From Parabacteroides distasonis (GTDB taxonomy: Bacteria; Bacteroidota; Bacteroidia; Bacteroidales; Tannerellaceae): a stretch of DNA of 64,000 bases. The notes under the pieces were generated by a model that was not told the DNA's origin, did no database searches, and was given only the letters and a program-made list of their open reading frames with translations. The DNA lies in the NCBI GenBank assembly GCA_021531775.1, contig JAFBIU010000009.1, positions 1 to 64,000 on the forward strand. Reading direction: 5' to 3'. This document shows, in pieces, positions 43,731 to 51,700 of this stretch. Every line of letters begins with the position of its first letter. Within the stretch, counting starts at the first letter, position 1. The translations under genes and the position numbers were made by a program.

Positions 43731-45200
43731 ATGACAATAGAAGAATTAATTGCCGCACGTCGGGCCGAACCTTGGCGTGAGGCTTTGCGTAAGAGCAAAA
43801 AGAATAAGGAGCGTACCGACCTGCCCCGTGTGAAGATGAATGAGTTGGATCCCGACTACCGGAGCCATACCCGTTTGGAGGAGGTCAACTTGGGTTTGAC
43901 GGCTGAACAGGCCATGCAGGAGGCTCAACGTTGTCTCGACTGTCCCAACCCGACCTGTATGAAGGGTTGTCCGGTCAGCATCAACATCCCCTCTTTCATC
44001 AAGAACATCGAACGAGGCGAGTTTTTGGAGGCTGCCAAGGTCTTGAAGGAGACCAGTGCCTTACCCGCTGTTTGTGGTCGTGTCTGTCCGCAAGAGAAGC
44101 AGTGTGAGAGCCAGTGTATCCATCTGAAGATGGGCAAGCCGGCTGTGGCCATTGGCTATCTGGAGCGTTTTGCGGCTGATTACGAGCGCGAAAGTGGTCA
44201 TATCTCTGTGCCGGAGGTGGCTCCGAGCAATGGCATCAAGGTGGCTGTTGTTGGTTCCGGTCCTGCCGGACTCTCGTTTGCCGGAGACATGGCGAAACGA
44301 GGTTACGATGTGACTGTGTATGAGGCCTTGCACGAGATCGGTGGTGTATTGAAATATGGTATTCCGGAGTTCCGTCTGCCCAATCGCATTGTCGATGTGG
44401 AGATCGACGGTTTGCGCCAGATGGGTGTCCACTTCGAGAAGGATTGCATTATCGGCAAGACGTTGAGTTATGACGATCTCCATGCCGATGGTGTCAAGGG
44501 CATTTTCGTGGCGAGTGGTGCCGGTCTGCCCAACTTCATGAACATTCCGGGCGAGAACCTGATAGGGGTGATGTCCTCCAACGAGTATTTGACCCGTGTC
44601 AATCTGATGGATGCGGCCAATCCGGAGAGCGATACGCCTGTCCTGCAGGGCAAGCGGGTAGCCGTTATCGGTGGTGGTAATACCGCCATGGACTCGGTTC
44701 GTACCGCTTTACGTCTGGGAGCCCAAAGGGCCATGATCGTCTATCGTCGTAGCGAAGAGGAGATGCCGGCTCGTCTGGAAGAGGTGAAACATGCCAAGGA
44801 GGAGGGAGTCGAGTTCCTGACACTCCATAATCCGATCGAGTACAGAGGCAATGAACAGGGCCGTGTGACCCAGATGATTTTGCAGAAGATGGAATTGGGC
44901 GAGCCCGATGCTTCGGGTCGTCGTCGTCCTGTGCCCATCGAAGGAGCCATCGAGACCATTGATGTGGATGAGGTGGTTGTCAGCATTGGTGTATCTCCCA
45001 ACCCGTTGATTCCGCGTGCCTTCAAGGGGCTGGAGGTGAGCCGCAAGGGAACCATTGTGGTGAACGAGTCGAACCAGTCTGCCTTGGCGGATGTGTTTGC
45101 CGGAGGCGACATTGTGCGCGGAGGTGCGACTGTCATCCTCGCCATGGGTGATGGACGTCGGGCTGCCGCTTCGATGGATGCCTATTTACAGGCGAAATAA
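43731..45200 (+). CDS. NADPH-dependent oxidoreductase, glutamate synthase small-subunit-like (GltA/NfnB)
   Basis: 489 residues. N-terminal cysteine region for two [4Fe-4S] clusters (RCLDCPNPTCMKGCPVSI, CGRVCPQEKQCESQC), then two nucleotide-binding folds: VAVVGSGPAGLSFAGDMAK for FAD and VAVIGGGNTAMDSVRTALR for NADPH. It ends AMGDGRRAAASMDAYLQAK. Alone it resembles the glutamate synthase small subunit; beside the NfnA-like gene, a bifurcating transhydrogenase is more likely. ATG 43731 is the family start; the frame is open back into the upstream gene. Confidence 0.92.
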   Translation: MTIEELIAARRAEPWREALRKSKKNKERTDLPRVKMNELDPDYRSHTRLEEVNLGLTAEQAMQEAQRCLDCPNPTCMKGCPVSINIPSFIKNIERGEFLEAAKVLKETSALPAVCGRVCPQEKQCESQCIHLKMGKPAVAIGYLERFAADYERESGHISVPEVAPSNGIKVAVVGSGPAGLSFAGDMAKRGYDVTVYEALHEIGGVLKYGIPEFRLPNRIVDVEIDGLRQMGVHFEKDCIIGKTLSYDDLHADGVKGIFVASGAGLPNFMNIPGENLIGVMSSNEYLTRVNLMDAANPESDTPVLQGKRVAVIGGGNTAMDSVRTALRLGAQRAMIVYRRSEEEMPARLEEVKHAKEEGVEFLTLHNPIEYRGNEQGRVTQMILQKMELGEPDASGRRRPVPIEGAIETIDVDEVVVSIGVSPNPLIPRAFKGLEVSRKGTIVVNESNQSALADVFAGGDIVRGGATVILAMGDGRRAAASMDAYLQAK

Positions 45201-45222
45201 ATAGATGTTATGAATTGATATG

Positions 45223-45265
45223 CTCCGTCGGATGGTTCGGGCTTCGGACGATCCGGCGGAGTTTT
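45223..45265 (+). terminator. Hairpin terminator after the NfnB-like gene
   Basis: CTCCGTCGGAT (45223-45233) and ATCCGGCGGAG (45251-45261) pair with one mismatch, followed by a short T run. Confidence 0.65.
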
Positions 45266-45282
45266 GTTATGTTGTTGTGTGT

Positions 45283-46611
45283 ATGCAGGAGAGTTTATCC
45301 TATCATCGGTCGTTGTTGAAGATCGGTTTGCCCATTGTGATCGGTCAGTTGGGTGTGATTGTCTTGAGTCTGGCCGACACCTTGATGTTGGGCCACTATC
45401 GGACCGTCGATTTGGCGGCCGCCAGTTTTGTGAACAACTTCTTTAATTTAGCCATTATTTTTGCGACAGGTTTCTCCTACGGATTGACCCCCATCGTCGG
45501 TCGTTTGGCAGGTGAGGGGAAACAGCCGTCGATTGGAGGCATGCTGAAACATGCCTTGTTGGCGAATGGATTGGTGGCCCTGCTGTTGACGTTTGTCATG
45601 GGCCTTTGCTACCTGAATCTCGCCCGTTTCGGCCAGCCGGAGGAGCTGTTGCCCCTGATCCGACCCTATTATGCCGAACTGTTGGCCTCTCTGTTGTTTG
45701 TGATGCTGTTCAATGCCTTCAAGCAGTTTGCCGACGGCATCTTGGATACCTTGACCCCCATGTTCATTCTCTTGGGCGGCAACCTGTTGAATATTGTCGG
45801 CAATTGGCTGCTCATCTATGGTCGTTGCGGATTGCCGGAGATGGGTTTGGTGGGAGCCGGACTCTCCACCCTCTTGTCGCGCATCCTGATGTGCCTCTTC
45901 TTTGCCTGGCTCTTTTTGGGTACCCGGCGTTATGTCGTCTATCGCGAGGGATTCCGGTCGAGTCACTTCTGTGGGGAGGATTTCAAGCAACTCAACCGTT
46001 TGGGGTGGCCGGTAGCACTCCAGATGGGGATGGAGACCGCCTCATTCAGTTTGACCGCCATACTGGTCGGATGGATGGGAGTGGTCGCCTTGGCCGCTCA
46101 TCAGGTGATGCTCTCGGTCAGTCAATTAGGGTACATGATCTATTATGGATTGGCGGCAGCCGTGGCTGTTCAGGTCAGTCAGTATAAAGGCAAGCGGGAT
46201 GTGATGGGCATTCGTTGTTCCGCCCAGGCCGGTATGCAGTTGATTGGGGTGGTGGCCATCCTGCTTTCTGTCTCGTTGTTGTCCTGCCGTCACCTTTTGG
46301 GCTCCTGGTTTACCGACAATCCGGAGGTATCGGGTTTGGTGGCTCAGTTGGTGATTCCCTTTGTGGTCTATCAGTTTGGCGATGGCTTGCAATGTACCTA
46401 TTCGAATGCCTTGCGAGGTATCTCGGATGTGAAGTGCGTGACCTATTATGCCTTCATCGCCTATTTCCTGATCTCCTTGCCGGCAGCCTATCTGTTTGGC
46501 TTCACCTGTGCAGGTGGTTTGGTCGGGCTTTGGTACTCCTTCCCCTTGGGGTTGACCAGTGCCGGTTTGATGTTCTATTTCCGTTTCTGGAAGCATAGCG
46601 GTATATTGTAA
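45283..46611 (+). CDS. MATE family efflux transporter (NorM-like)
   Basis: 442 residues with 12 membrane helices in two MatE halves. Helix starts include IGLPIVIGQLGVIVLSLAD, LAAASFVNNFFNLAIIFATG and, in the second half, LNRLGWPVALQMGMETASF. A cation-coupled exporter of drugs or metabolites; substrate unknown. The start MQESLSYHRS at 45283 is preferred, since the in-frame start at 45220 precedes the terminator of the previous gene. Confidence 0.93.
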   Translation: MQESLSYHRSLLKIGLPIVIGQLGVIVLSLADTLMLGHYRTVDLAAASFVNNFFNLAIIFATGFSYGLTPIVGRLAGEGKQPSIGGMLKHALLANGLVALLLTFVMGLCYLNLARFGQPEELLPLIRPYYAELLASLLFVMLFNAFKQFADGILDTLTPMFILLGGNLLNIVGNWLLIYGRCGLPEMGLVGAGLSTLLSRILMCLFFAWLFLGTRRYVVYREGFRSSHFCGEDFKQLNRLGWPVALQMGMETASFSLTAILVGWMGVVALAAHQVMLSVSQLGYMIYYGLAAAVAVQVSQYKGKRDVMGIRCSAQAGMQLIGVVAILLSVSLLSCRHLLGSWFTDNPEVSGLVAQLVIPFVVYQFGDGLQCTYSNALRGISDVKCVTYYAFIAYFLISLPAAYLFGFTCAGGLVGLWYSFPLGLTSAGLMFYFRFWKHSGIL

Positions 46612-46625
46612 CTAATAAAAAACGT

Positions 46626-46672
46626 AAGTTACGGTTACGGTTACGCCTGAGCGTAACCCGTAACCGTAACTT
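46626..46672. terminator. Long hairpin with TTACGG repeats between convergent genes
   Basis: The 21-base arm from 46626 to 46646 (three TTACGG-type repeats) pairs with 46651-46672 with a single bulged base and a 4-base loop CTGA. It is longer than a usual terminator and has only a short T run (TTT). It lies between the convergent MATE and ctpA genes and may be a terminator or an extragenic palindrome. Confidence 0.7.
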
Positions 46673-46688
46673 TGCATTTAGAGACGTA

Positions 46689-46714
46689 AGTAATGACGAG
46701 CCTTGGTCATTACT
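46689..46714. repeat. Second inverted repeat in the same interval
   Basis: AGTAATGAC (46689-46697) and GTCATTACT (46706-46714) are perfect inverted 9-mers around 8 bases. No T run follows on either strand. Confidence 0.55.
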
Positions 46715-46736
46715 GATGGCCGACCTCCCTCATCCG

Positions 46737-48446
46737 TTATGCCCCCGGTTGCTCCTCTGTAGCGGCAGGGGTTCCCTCTTCCGGTTTGCTCAAGGTCTTC
46801 TGGTAAAGTTCCCGGTTCTGCAGGACCTCGATGGCCTTCTCCAAGACCGGATCCTTCTTCAGGTTCTGGATCAGCTCGCCCGACTGATAGTAGTAGCGTT
46901 TGACAATTTCGGAGGCCAACAGATCCATGATCTGCTCCTTCGAACGGTCAAAGTCGCGCTCCAAGTTCGGGACAAACTTCTGTTCCAAAGCGGCCATGGT
47001 TGTCGTGTCACCCTCCAGATAACCCTCAAACTCGGCAATCTCCTTCAGGTTCTTCAACGCCTTTTCGCTCTGACGGTCGTAGGTGAAGTTCTTCTCCTTC
47101 GCATAGGCCTTCAATCCCTCAAAGTCGGCATCCGTCACGGCAAACTGCTCCACCGGACCGATCTCCTTGTGCTGGATGACCCAGTTGGTCACATAGTCGA
47201 ACAGAACCGTATCGGTCGCCAGGTAGTAGAGTAGGGTAGGCATCTTCGGCTCCTTCACCTCAAACTCCGGGCGAATGCCACCACCATCCCGTACGGGACG
47301 TCCTTTGGCGGTATAGAAGACCGAGGTCAGACTGTCGGGAATCGCTTCCACACTACCATCTTCCCGCCGGTGCGTATAGTCTAACTGCTGGATGCAACGT
47401 CCGCTGGGAATGTAATATTTGCTCATCGTCACCTTCAGCTTACCGTCGTAGGGCAGGTCGCGTGTCGATTGCACCAGACCCTTGCCAAACGAACGTTGGC
47501 CCACCAAGATGGCCCGGTCCAGATCTTGCAACGATCCCGAAACGATCTCGGAGGCTGAGGCCGAATTGCCGTTGATCAGGACTACCATCGGCATCGTCGT
47601 GTCGATGGGCTCTACCGGTGTGCGGTAGGTACGATCCCACTGCTTGATTTTTCCCTTGGTGGAGATGACCTCACTGCCTTTGGGCACGAACATGCCGACA
47701 ATCTGGACTGCTCCCTCCAACACACCACCTCCGTTGTTCCGCAGATCCAGAATCAGCGATTCGATCTGATGGTTCTTCTTCAGGTCCAGGAAGGCCTCCT
47801 TGACCTCCTGGGCACTCTTGTCGGTAAAGCCCTTCAGGTAGATGTAGCCCACCTTGTCGCCCTTCACGCCATACCAGGTGACCTGTTTCACCTGAATCTG
47901 TTTGCGCATGATCTCCACTTTCCGCGGCTTCTTCTCGCCCGGACGTTGGATGAGGAGCGTCACCTTTGTGTTGGGCACCCCTTTCAGCAATTCGCTCACC
48001 TTGTCGCTCGGGAACTGAGAGACATCGGTCGTGTCGATCTTCAGGATTAAGTCACCTGCCTTCAGTCCGGCCAAGGCGGCTGGCATCCCTTCGTTCGGCT
48101 CGGCAATCATCACCCCGCCGTTCGTATTCCGTTGACGGATGTAGGAGCCGATACCCCCATATTCACCGGTCGTCATCATCTTGAGTGTCTCCATCTCCTG
48201 TTCGGGAATGTATTCCGTATAGGGATCGAGCCCGTCCAACATGGCGTCGATGCCCCGACGTACACTCTTCTCTACATCGACCGAATCCACATAAAACATC
48301 TCCATCTCCTTGACCAGGGCATTGAAGATGTCCAAATTCTTACTCACCTCAAAGCGGTTGTCTGTCTGGGCCTGGAGGGGTAACCACCCGAACGAGAGGC
48401 CTAACAGCAGACTCCATACAGTTTTCTGTCGGAATAATTGATACAT
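46737..48446 (-). CDS. Tail-specific S41 family peptidase (CtpA-like)
   Basis: 569 residues. Signal peptide, an N-terminal helical domain, a PDZ domain (about 90-175, GGIGSYIRQRNTNGGVMIAE, GLKAGDLILKID) and the S41 catalytic domain: ILDLRNNGGGVLEGAVQIVG, INGNSASASEIVSGSL (nucleophile Ser) and VGQRSFGKGLVQS (catalytic Lys). A C-terminal about 150-residue helical tail ends in a low-complexity EEGTPAATEEQPGA. Periplasmic protease that trims exported proteins. It lies 10 bases downstream of the PfkB kinase. Confidence 0.95.
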   Translation of the reverse strand: MYQLFRQKTVWSLLLGLSFGWLPLQAQTDNRFEVSKNLDIFNALVKEMEMFYVDSVDVEKSVRRGIDAMLDGLDPYTEYIPEQEMETLKMMTTGEYGGIGSYIRQRNTNGGVMIAEPNEGMPAALAGLKAGDLILKIDTTDVSQFPSDKVSELLKGVPNTKVTLLIQRPGEKKPRKVEIMRKQIQVKQVTWYGVKGDKVGYIYLKGFTDKSAQEVKEAFLDLKKNHQIESLILDLRNNGGGVLEGAVQIVGMFVPKGSEVISTKGKIKQWDRTYRTPVEPIDTTMPMVVLINGNSASASEIVSGSLQDLDRAILVGQRSFGKGLVQSTRDLPYDGKLKVTMSKYYIPSGRCIQQLDYTHRREDGSVEAIPDSLTSVFYTAKGRPVRDGGGIRPEFEVKEPKMPTLLYYLATDTVLFDYVTNWVIQHKEIGPVEQFAVTDADFEGLKAYAKEKNFTYDRQSEKALKNLKEIAEFEGYLEGDTTTMAALEQKFVPNLERDFDRSKEQIMDLLASEIVKRYYYQSGELIQNLKKDPVLEKAIEVLQNRELYQKTLSKPEEGTPAATEEQPGA

Positions 48447-48456
48447 TGTATTGTCG

Positions 48457-49434
48457 TTATGAAAGAATTGATTTGACTTTTGCTTGGATCTCGGGCCATT
48501 CCGCCTCCGGAATCTGAGGTCCTACCACTGCAATGACATGACCGGAGAGCAACGAACCGATGCGGGCCGACTGTTCCAGTGTGGCCCCTGCCAACTGTCC
48601 GTAGAGGAAGCCGGCTGCAAAGTTGTCACCCGCTCCGGTGGTATCGATCGGCTTGCTACCCTCTGCCGGCATGGCAAGCACTTCTCCCTTCGAGCCGATC
48701 AGCTGTCCATCCTTGCCAATGGTCACAATGGAAATATCCACTAACTGGGACAGTGTCTTGACCGCCTCCCGGGCAGGCTGTCCGGTATAGGCTTCTGCCT
48801 CGCTCTCGTTGCAGAAGAGAATATCGACATAGTTGGGGATGAGATCGGCCAACAGCCCCTTGAAGGCATTCACGATGTTGAAGTTGGCCAGATCCAAAGC
48901 CACTTTCAGTCCCAACCGTTTGGCCCGTTCCATCGTACGACGGACCAGCGGCTCGTTGACGATCAGGTAGCCCTCTATATATAGGTAGTCGTAACCAGCC
49001 AGCATCTCGTCGGTAATCTCCTCCGGATCGATGGTCGGAGCCGGACCGAGGAAGGTACACATGGTTCGTTCGCCATCGGGAGAAATCAAGACCGTACAAC
49101 TGCCCGAGATATTTCCTTCGTATAAAAAGAGTGGCTTTGTACCCGCTTTCTGCAGGGCCTCTTCGTAGAATTGCCCCACCTCATCGTGTCCGATCTTGCC
49201 GATGAAGGCCGATTCGCCTCCCAAGCAGGCGATGGCACGCATCGAGTTACAAACCGATCCTCCCGGTGTCATGGTGCGCTCCAGACCCTGTTGCGCTTGC
49301 CGGATGGAAACCATTTTCTCTCTGTCTATCATCTCCATAGCCCCTTTGGCTATCCCTATTTCTTCCAAGGCTTTATCGCTGTTCAGCTTCAGTAAAACAT
49401 CCACTAACGCATTGCCCAAACCGATTATCTTCAT
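48457..49434 (-). CDS. PfkB-family carbohydrate/nucleoside kinase (adenosine kinase-like)
   Basis: 325 residues. N-terminal substrate side: GLGNALVDVLLKL and GGSVCNSMRAIACLGGESA. The C-terminal PfkB signature is PIDTTGAGDNFAAGFLYG, with Asp as catalytic base and the GAGD anion hole. In Bacteroidetes this branch is usually annotated adenosine kinase; sugar specificity cannot be read from sequence. A minus-strand TATCTTTG box (49462-49455) lies 21 bases upstream and abuts the divergent tRNA-Asn promoter. Confidence 0.9.
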   Translation of the reverse strand: MKIIGLGNALVDVLLKLNSDKALEEIGIAKGAMEMIDREKMVSIRQAQQGLERTMTPGGSVCNSMRAIACLGGESAFIGKIGHDEVGQFYEEALQKAGTKPLFLYEGNISGSCTVLISPDGERTMCTFLGPAPTIDPEEITDEMLAGYDYLYIEGYLIVNEPLVRRTMERAKRLGLKVALDLANFNIVNAFKGLLADLIPNYVDILFCNESEAEAYTGQPAREAVKTLSQLVDISIVTIGKDGQLIGSKGEVLAMPAEGSKPIDTTGAGDNFAAGFLYGQLAGATLEQSARIGSLLSGHVIAVVGPQIPEAEWPEIQAKVKSILS

Positions 49435-49462
49435 TTTTTTTCGAAATTTTCTTGCAAAGATA

Positions 49463-49493
49463 TTGCATATTTCGAAAATACCCCGTACTTTTG
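49463..49493 (+). promoter_or_regulatory. Promoter of tRNA-Asn
   Basis: TTG (49463-49465), a 20-base spacer and TACTTTTG (49486-49493). It lies back to back with the -7 box of the kinase gene. Confidence 0.75.
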
Positions 49494-49544
49494 CAGTGCA
49501 ATTTCAAAGGAGAACGATAGAAACTCCGAAGAGAAAGCAAACAT

Positions 49545-49618
49545 TCTTCTTTAGCTCAGTTGGTTAGAGCATCTGACTGTTAATCAGAGGGTCCTTGGTT
49601 CAAGTCCAAGAAGAAGAG
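49545..49618 (+). tRNA. tRNA-Asn (GTT)
   Basis: Acceptor TCTTCTT (49545-49551) pairs with AAGAAGA (49611-49617). The anticodon stem TCTGA/TCAGA encloses CTGTTAA with anticodon GTT. The T arm is CTTGG-TTCAAGT-CCAAG. Discriminator G at 49618. Confidence 0.97.
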
Positions 49619-49621
49619 CCT

Positions 49622-49656
49622 AAAAGGAGGTATCCATTCGGGTATCTCCTTTTTTT
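49622..49656 (+). terminator. Terminator of tRNA-Asn
   Basis: AAAAGGAGGTATCC (49622-49635) pairs with GGGTATCTCCTTTT (49640-49653) with two imperfect positions, followed by T residues. Confidence 0.8.
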
Positions 49657-49740
49657 CATGCTCTCCACCTCACCTGACCTTTAGAATTTGCGTAACAGTT
49701 GCCAACTGTTACGCTGAAAAAAGGAATGACTGTTCTCTAC

Positions 49741-49976
49741 TCACCGGGTGGATGCCCTCAGATAGCGTTCGAAGAACTTGTCGCAAACCTCATAGACTCC
49801 CTGGTCGTTCGTGATGAAATCGGCTGCTAACAAGACTTTGATGGCCCCCTGAACCGTACTTGCCCCTATCTGATATTTTTGCAGAAACGTTTGCGATAGG
49901 ACAGAGGCTGCCTTTTGCTCTTGAGCAATGGCCGTCAACACCTGTTTCTGTTTGGCCGTCTCTTGATCATTATTCC
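49741..49976 (-). pseudogene. C-terminal remnant of an AAA ATPase
   Basis: The frame opens after a TGA at about 49977 and has no proper start. It reads ETAKQKQVLTAIAQEQKAAS, then FLQKYQIGASTVQGAIKVLL and ADFITNDQGVYEVCDKFFER. This is the winged-helix C-terminus of the archaeal-type ATPase family (PF01637), which normally follows a 300-residue AAA domain. The ATPase domain is missing; the bases to the right are repeat arrays. A second ATPase relic, of a different family, lies at 104-273. Confidence 0.7.
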
Positions 49977-50073
49977 GTTCTCACGAAACCCTGTTTCCGC
50001 TGTCATGTCCCTACTGTTCCATTTATCAGTAGTTTACAGCCCCTCTTTTTGACGAATTCCCGACAGCCTTTTT

Positions 50074-50171
50074 GCTACCACGCGTGGTAGCAATTGTTCC
50101 CTCCTCGTAGTAGCAATTATTCTTTGCCGTGGTAGCAATTGTAGTAGGCCGTAGTCGCGTAATCAGAACTC
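50074..50171. repeat. 22-bp repeat array A with a perfect 18-bp palindrome at its head
   Basis: The core CGTGGTAGCAATT or CGTAGTAGCAATT starts at 50083, 50106 and 50128, and a weaker CGTAGTCGCGTAAT at 50150: periods 23, 22, 22. GCTACCACG (50074-50082) and CGTGGTAGC (50083-50091) form a perfect 18-bp palindrome with no spacer. Its right half is the core of unit 1. Confidence 0.75.
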
Positions 50172-50275
50172 GCCAACTGGGGAAATATTTTTTGCCAACT
50201 GGAGAAATATTTTTGGCCAGTTGGAGAAATTATTTTGGCCAGTTGGGTAATTATTGCTTATCAGTGGAGCTAATG
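50172..50275. repeat. 22-bp repeat array B with a core that changes orientation
   Basis: Units start at 50172, 50194, 50216 and 50238, exactly 22 apart, with a weaker fifth near 50260. Units 1-2 begin GCCAACTGG and units 3-4 GCCAGTTGG; the 8-mers CCAACTGG and CCAGTTGG are reverse complements. Each is followed by a similar AT-rich stretch (GAAATATTTTT, GAAATTATTTT). Confidence 0.78.
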
Positions 50276-50290
50276 CTGATCCTTGATGGG

Positions 50291-50390
50291 TGCCAGTTAA
50301 GTGACACTACAGTTTCAGTTAGCTGACATTGCAGTACCAGTTAGCTGAAACTGCAGTACCAGTTAGTATCTACTAAAATCGGTACTGGCA
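50291..50390. repeat. 22-bp repeat array C bounded by an inverted repeat
   Basis: CAGTTA starts at 50294, 50316, 50338 and 50360, exactly 22 apart, within longer shared words such as CAGTTAGCTGA and GCAGTACCAGTTAG. TGCCAGT (50291-50297) and ACTGGCA (50384-50390) close the array as inverted repeats. Confidence 0.75.
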
Positions 50391-50448
50391 ATCTGTTTGG
50401 ATCCCTATTGGGTATATGATGAAGGGAAATCCCTGAACCCCCAAATCC

Positions 50449-51297
50449 CTATAACTGTTTGATTTGTTCCTCCGTCAAGCCGGATGCTTGCATGATTGTC
50501 CTTATATCAACACCCAAAGATTTCAGGTTCTTGGCCATCTCGATCTTACCTTCTGCTCGGCCTTCCATCTTGGCGGTATCGAGTACATCATTCTGAACCA
50601 TGATGTCATCCATGTGGGCATCATAAGCCTTGCGTTCTGCATCCGTCATGGTCATGTAAAGCAGGCGCTGGCGAGCTTCCTTCAACCCTGGTGTAGAGGT
50701 ATCATCCTTGATACGGTTATTCTTCAGGTAGTCCAACCACTCCTCGATAGGGGTGCGAGCCACATCGTTGAACTCATTGACCCGGATGATGTAGTATTCA
50801 GGGAATACATCCTCCGGTACGGTCATCCTGATCTCATCCGCCTCACGGGTGTTCACCTTCAATCGGTCTCCAGTATGTACGCCAGTGAAAACTGTCTTTC
50901 CGTGATAGAGATAGTCACTACCCTGACCCAGATCAAAATAGAGGATGTTGATGGAATAGACCTTCTTCACCTTGTCGTACTTGTTGCCGATCTCGATGTG
51001 TTCCGTGATGGCTTTCGACACACCATAGAGCATACGTTGCAGGTAGTAGAGCTGACGGGTCAGTTGGACCTCCACAAGGATAATGTCTCCTCGCTCGTTT
51101 TTAGCCTTTATATCGACACGGTTGAACTTATCGACCGCACGCTCCTGGTTGCCCTCGCTCTCCAAAATCTCAACAATGGTCACCTGCTCGCCGGTGAGAA
51201 CCGTTATCAGTCCCTCCAATACAGCAAAGTTGGCCTTGTCACGCAACATACGTTTCACTGCCCAGTCAAATCGGATGTATTTGTTGCTCACTTCCAT
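50449..51297 (-). CDS. Rpn family recombination-promoting nuclease/putative transposase
   Basis: 282 residues. N-terminal PD-(D/E)XK nuclease: YIRFDWAVKRMLRDKANFAV, then VDIKAKNERGDIILVEVQL, with the D-x(n)-E-x-Q catalytic core, and QLYYLQRMLYGVSKAI. The C-terminus has the repeat-like KIEMAKNLKSLGVD followed by ASGLTEEQIKQL, typical of the family. E. coli Rpn proteins (RpnA) are DNA endonucleases that raise RecA-independent recombination. It appears intact and sits among degraded sequence and repeats. Confidence 0.9.
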   Translation of the reverse strand: MEVSNKYIRFDWAVKRMLRDKANFAVLEGLITVLTGEQVTIVEILESEGNQERAVDKFNRVDIKAKNERGDIILVEVQLTRQLYYLQRMLYGVSKAITEHIEIGNKYDKVKKVYSINILYFDLGQGSDYLYHGKTVFTGVHTGDRLKVNTREADEIRMTVPEDVFPEYYIIRVNEFNDVARTPIEEWLDYLKNNRIKDDTSTPGLKEARQRLLYMTMTDAERKAYDAHMDDIMVQNDVLDTAKMEGRAEGKIEMAKNLKSLGVDIRTIMQASGLTEEQIKQL

Positions 51298-51460
51298 GAT
51301 GTCCTCCGTTTTTTTATTCCACTCTCAAAATTAGCTACTCTATTTGAATCTGCCAAATCATCAGCGGATTTTCACTCCTTTATCAATTCATGCGTGAATG
51401 GGTTTACTCTAACCCGTGAGTCTTGTCTTTGGCGGCATGCAAGTTGCATAGTCGAATTTT

Positions 51461-51540
51461 ATCACTTATACTGAATAAAACTGGTAGTTTTCCCGATTTG
51501 ATCCATTATACTGGATGAAATTGGCAATTCTAACGGATAG
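51461..51540. repeat. Imperfect 40-bp tandem duplication
   Basis: The 40-base unit at 51461-51500 recurs at 51501-51540 with roughly 70 percent identity by eye. Shared words include TTATACTG and TGGTAGTTTT against TGGCAATTCT. It lies on the 5' side of the Rpn gene. Confidence 0.6.
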
Positions 51541-51567
51541 GATCGCTTGAATTGCCCTCAAAATGAA

Positions 51568-51595
51568 GAGGGACCGCTCTCCCGAGCGATCCCTC
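51568..51595 (-). terminator. Probable terminator of susD2
   Basis: GAGGGACCGCT (51568-51578) and AGCGATCCCTC (51585-51595) pair with one mismatch. On the minus strand a T-rich stretch follows. It lies about 105 bases past the susD2 stop. Confidence 0.65.
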
Positions 51596-51700
51596 AGTGA
51601 TTCCGGTTTTTGTATGTCTATATGTCGTTAATCATTTTCTTGTAAAACGGTTGAATATAGTACCGGAATATGTTTATTCTAAATGTCGAAATCGAATCGA

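Larger units (their letters stand above)
49977..50448. other. Gene-free interval made largely of 22-bp-period repeats
   Basis: No open frame with coding character. From 50074 to 50390 almost all bases belong to three successive repeat families, listed separately. Confidence 0.6.
51298..51700. other. Intergenic region with a 40-bp duplication and susD2 terminator
   Basis: Contains small inverted repeats near 51385-51415 (ATTCA-TGCG-TGAAT and GGGTT-TACTCT-AACCC), the 40-bp duplication 51461-51540 and the terminator 51568-51595. No gene is seen. Confidence 0.5.
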
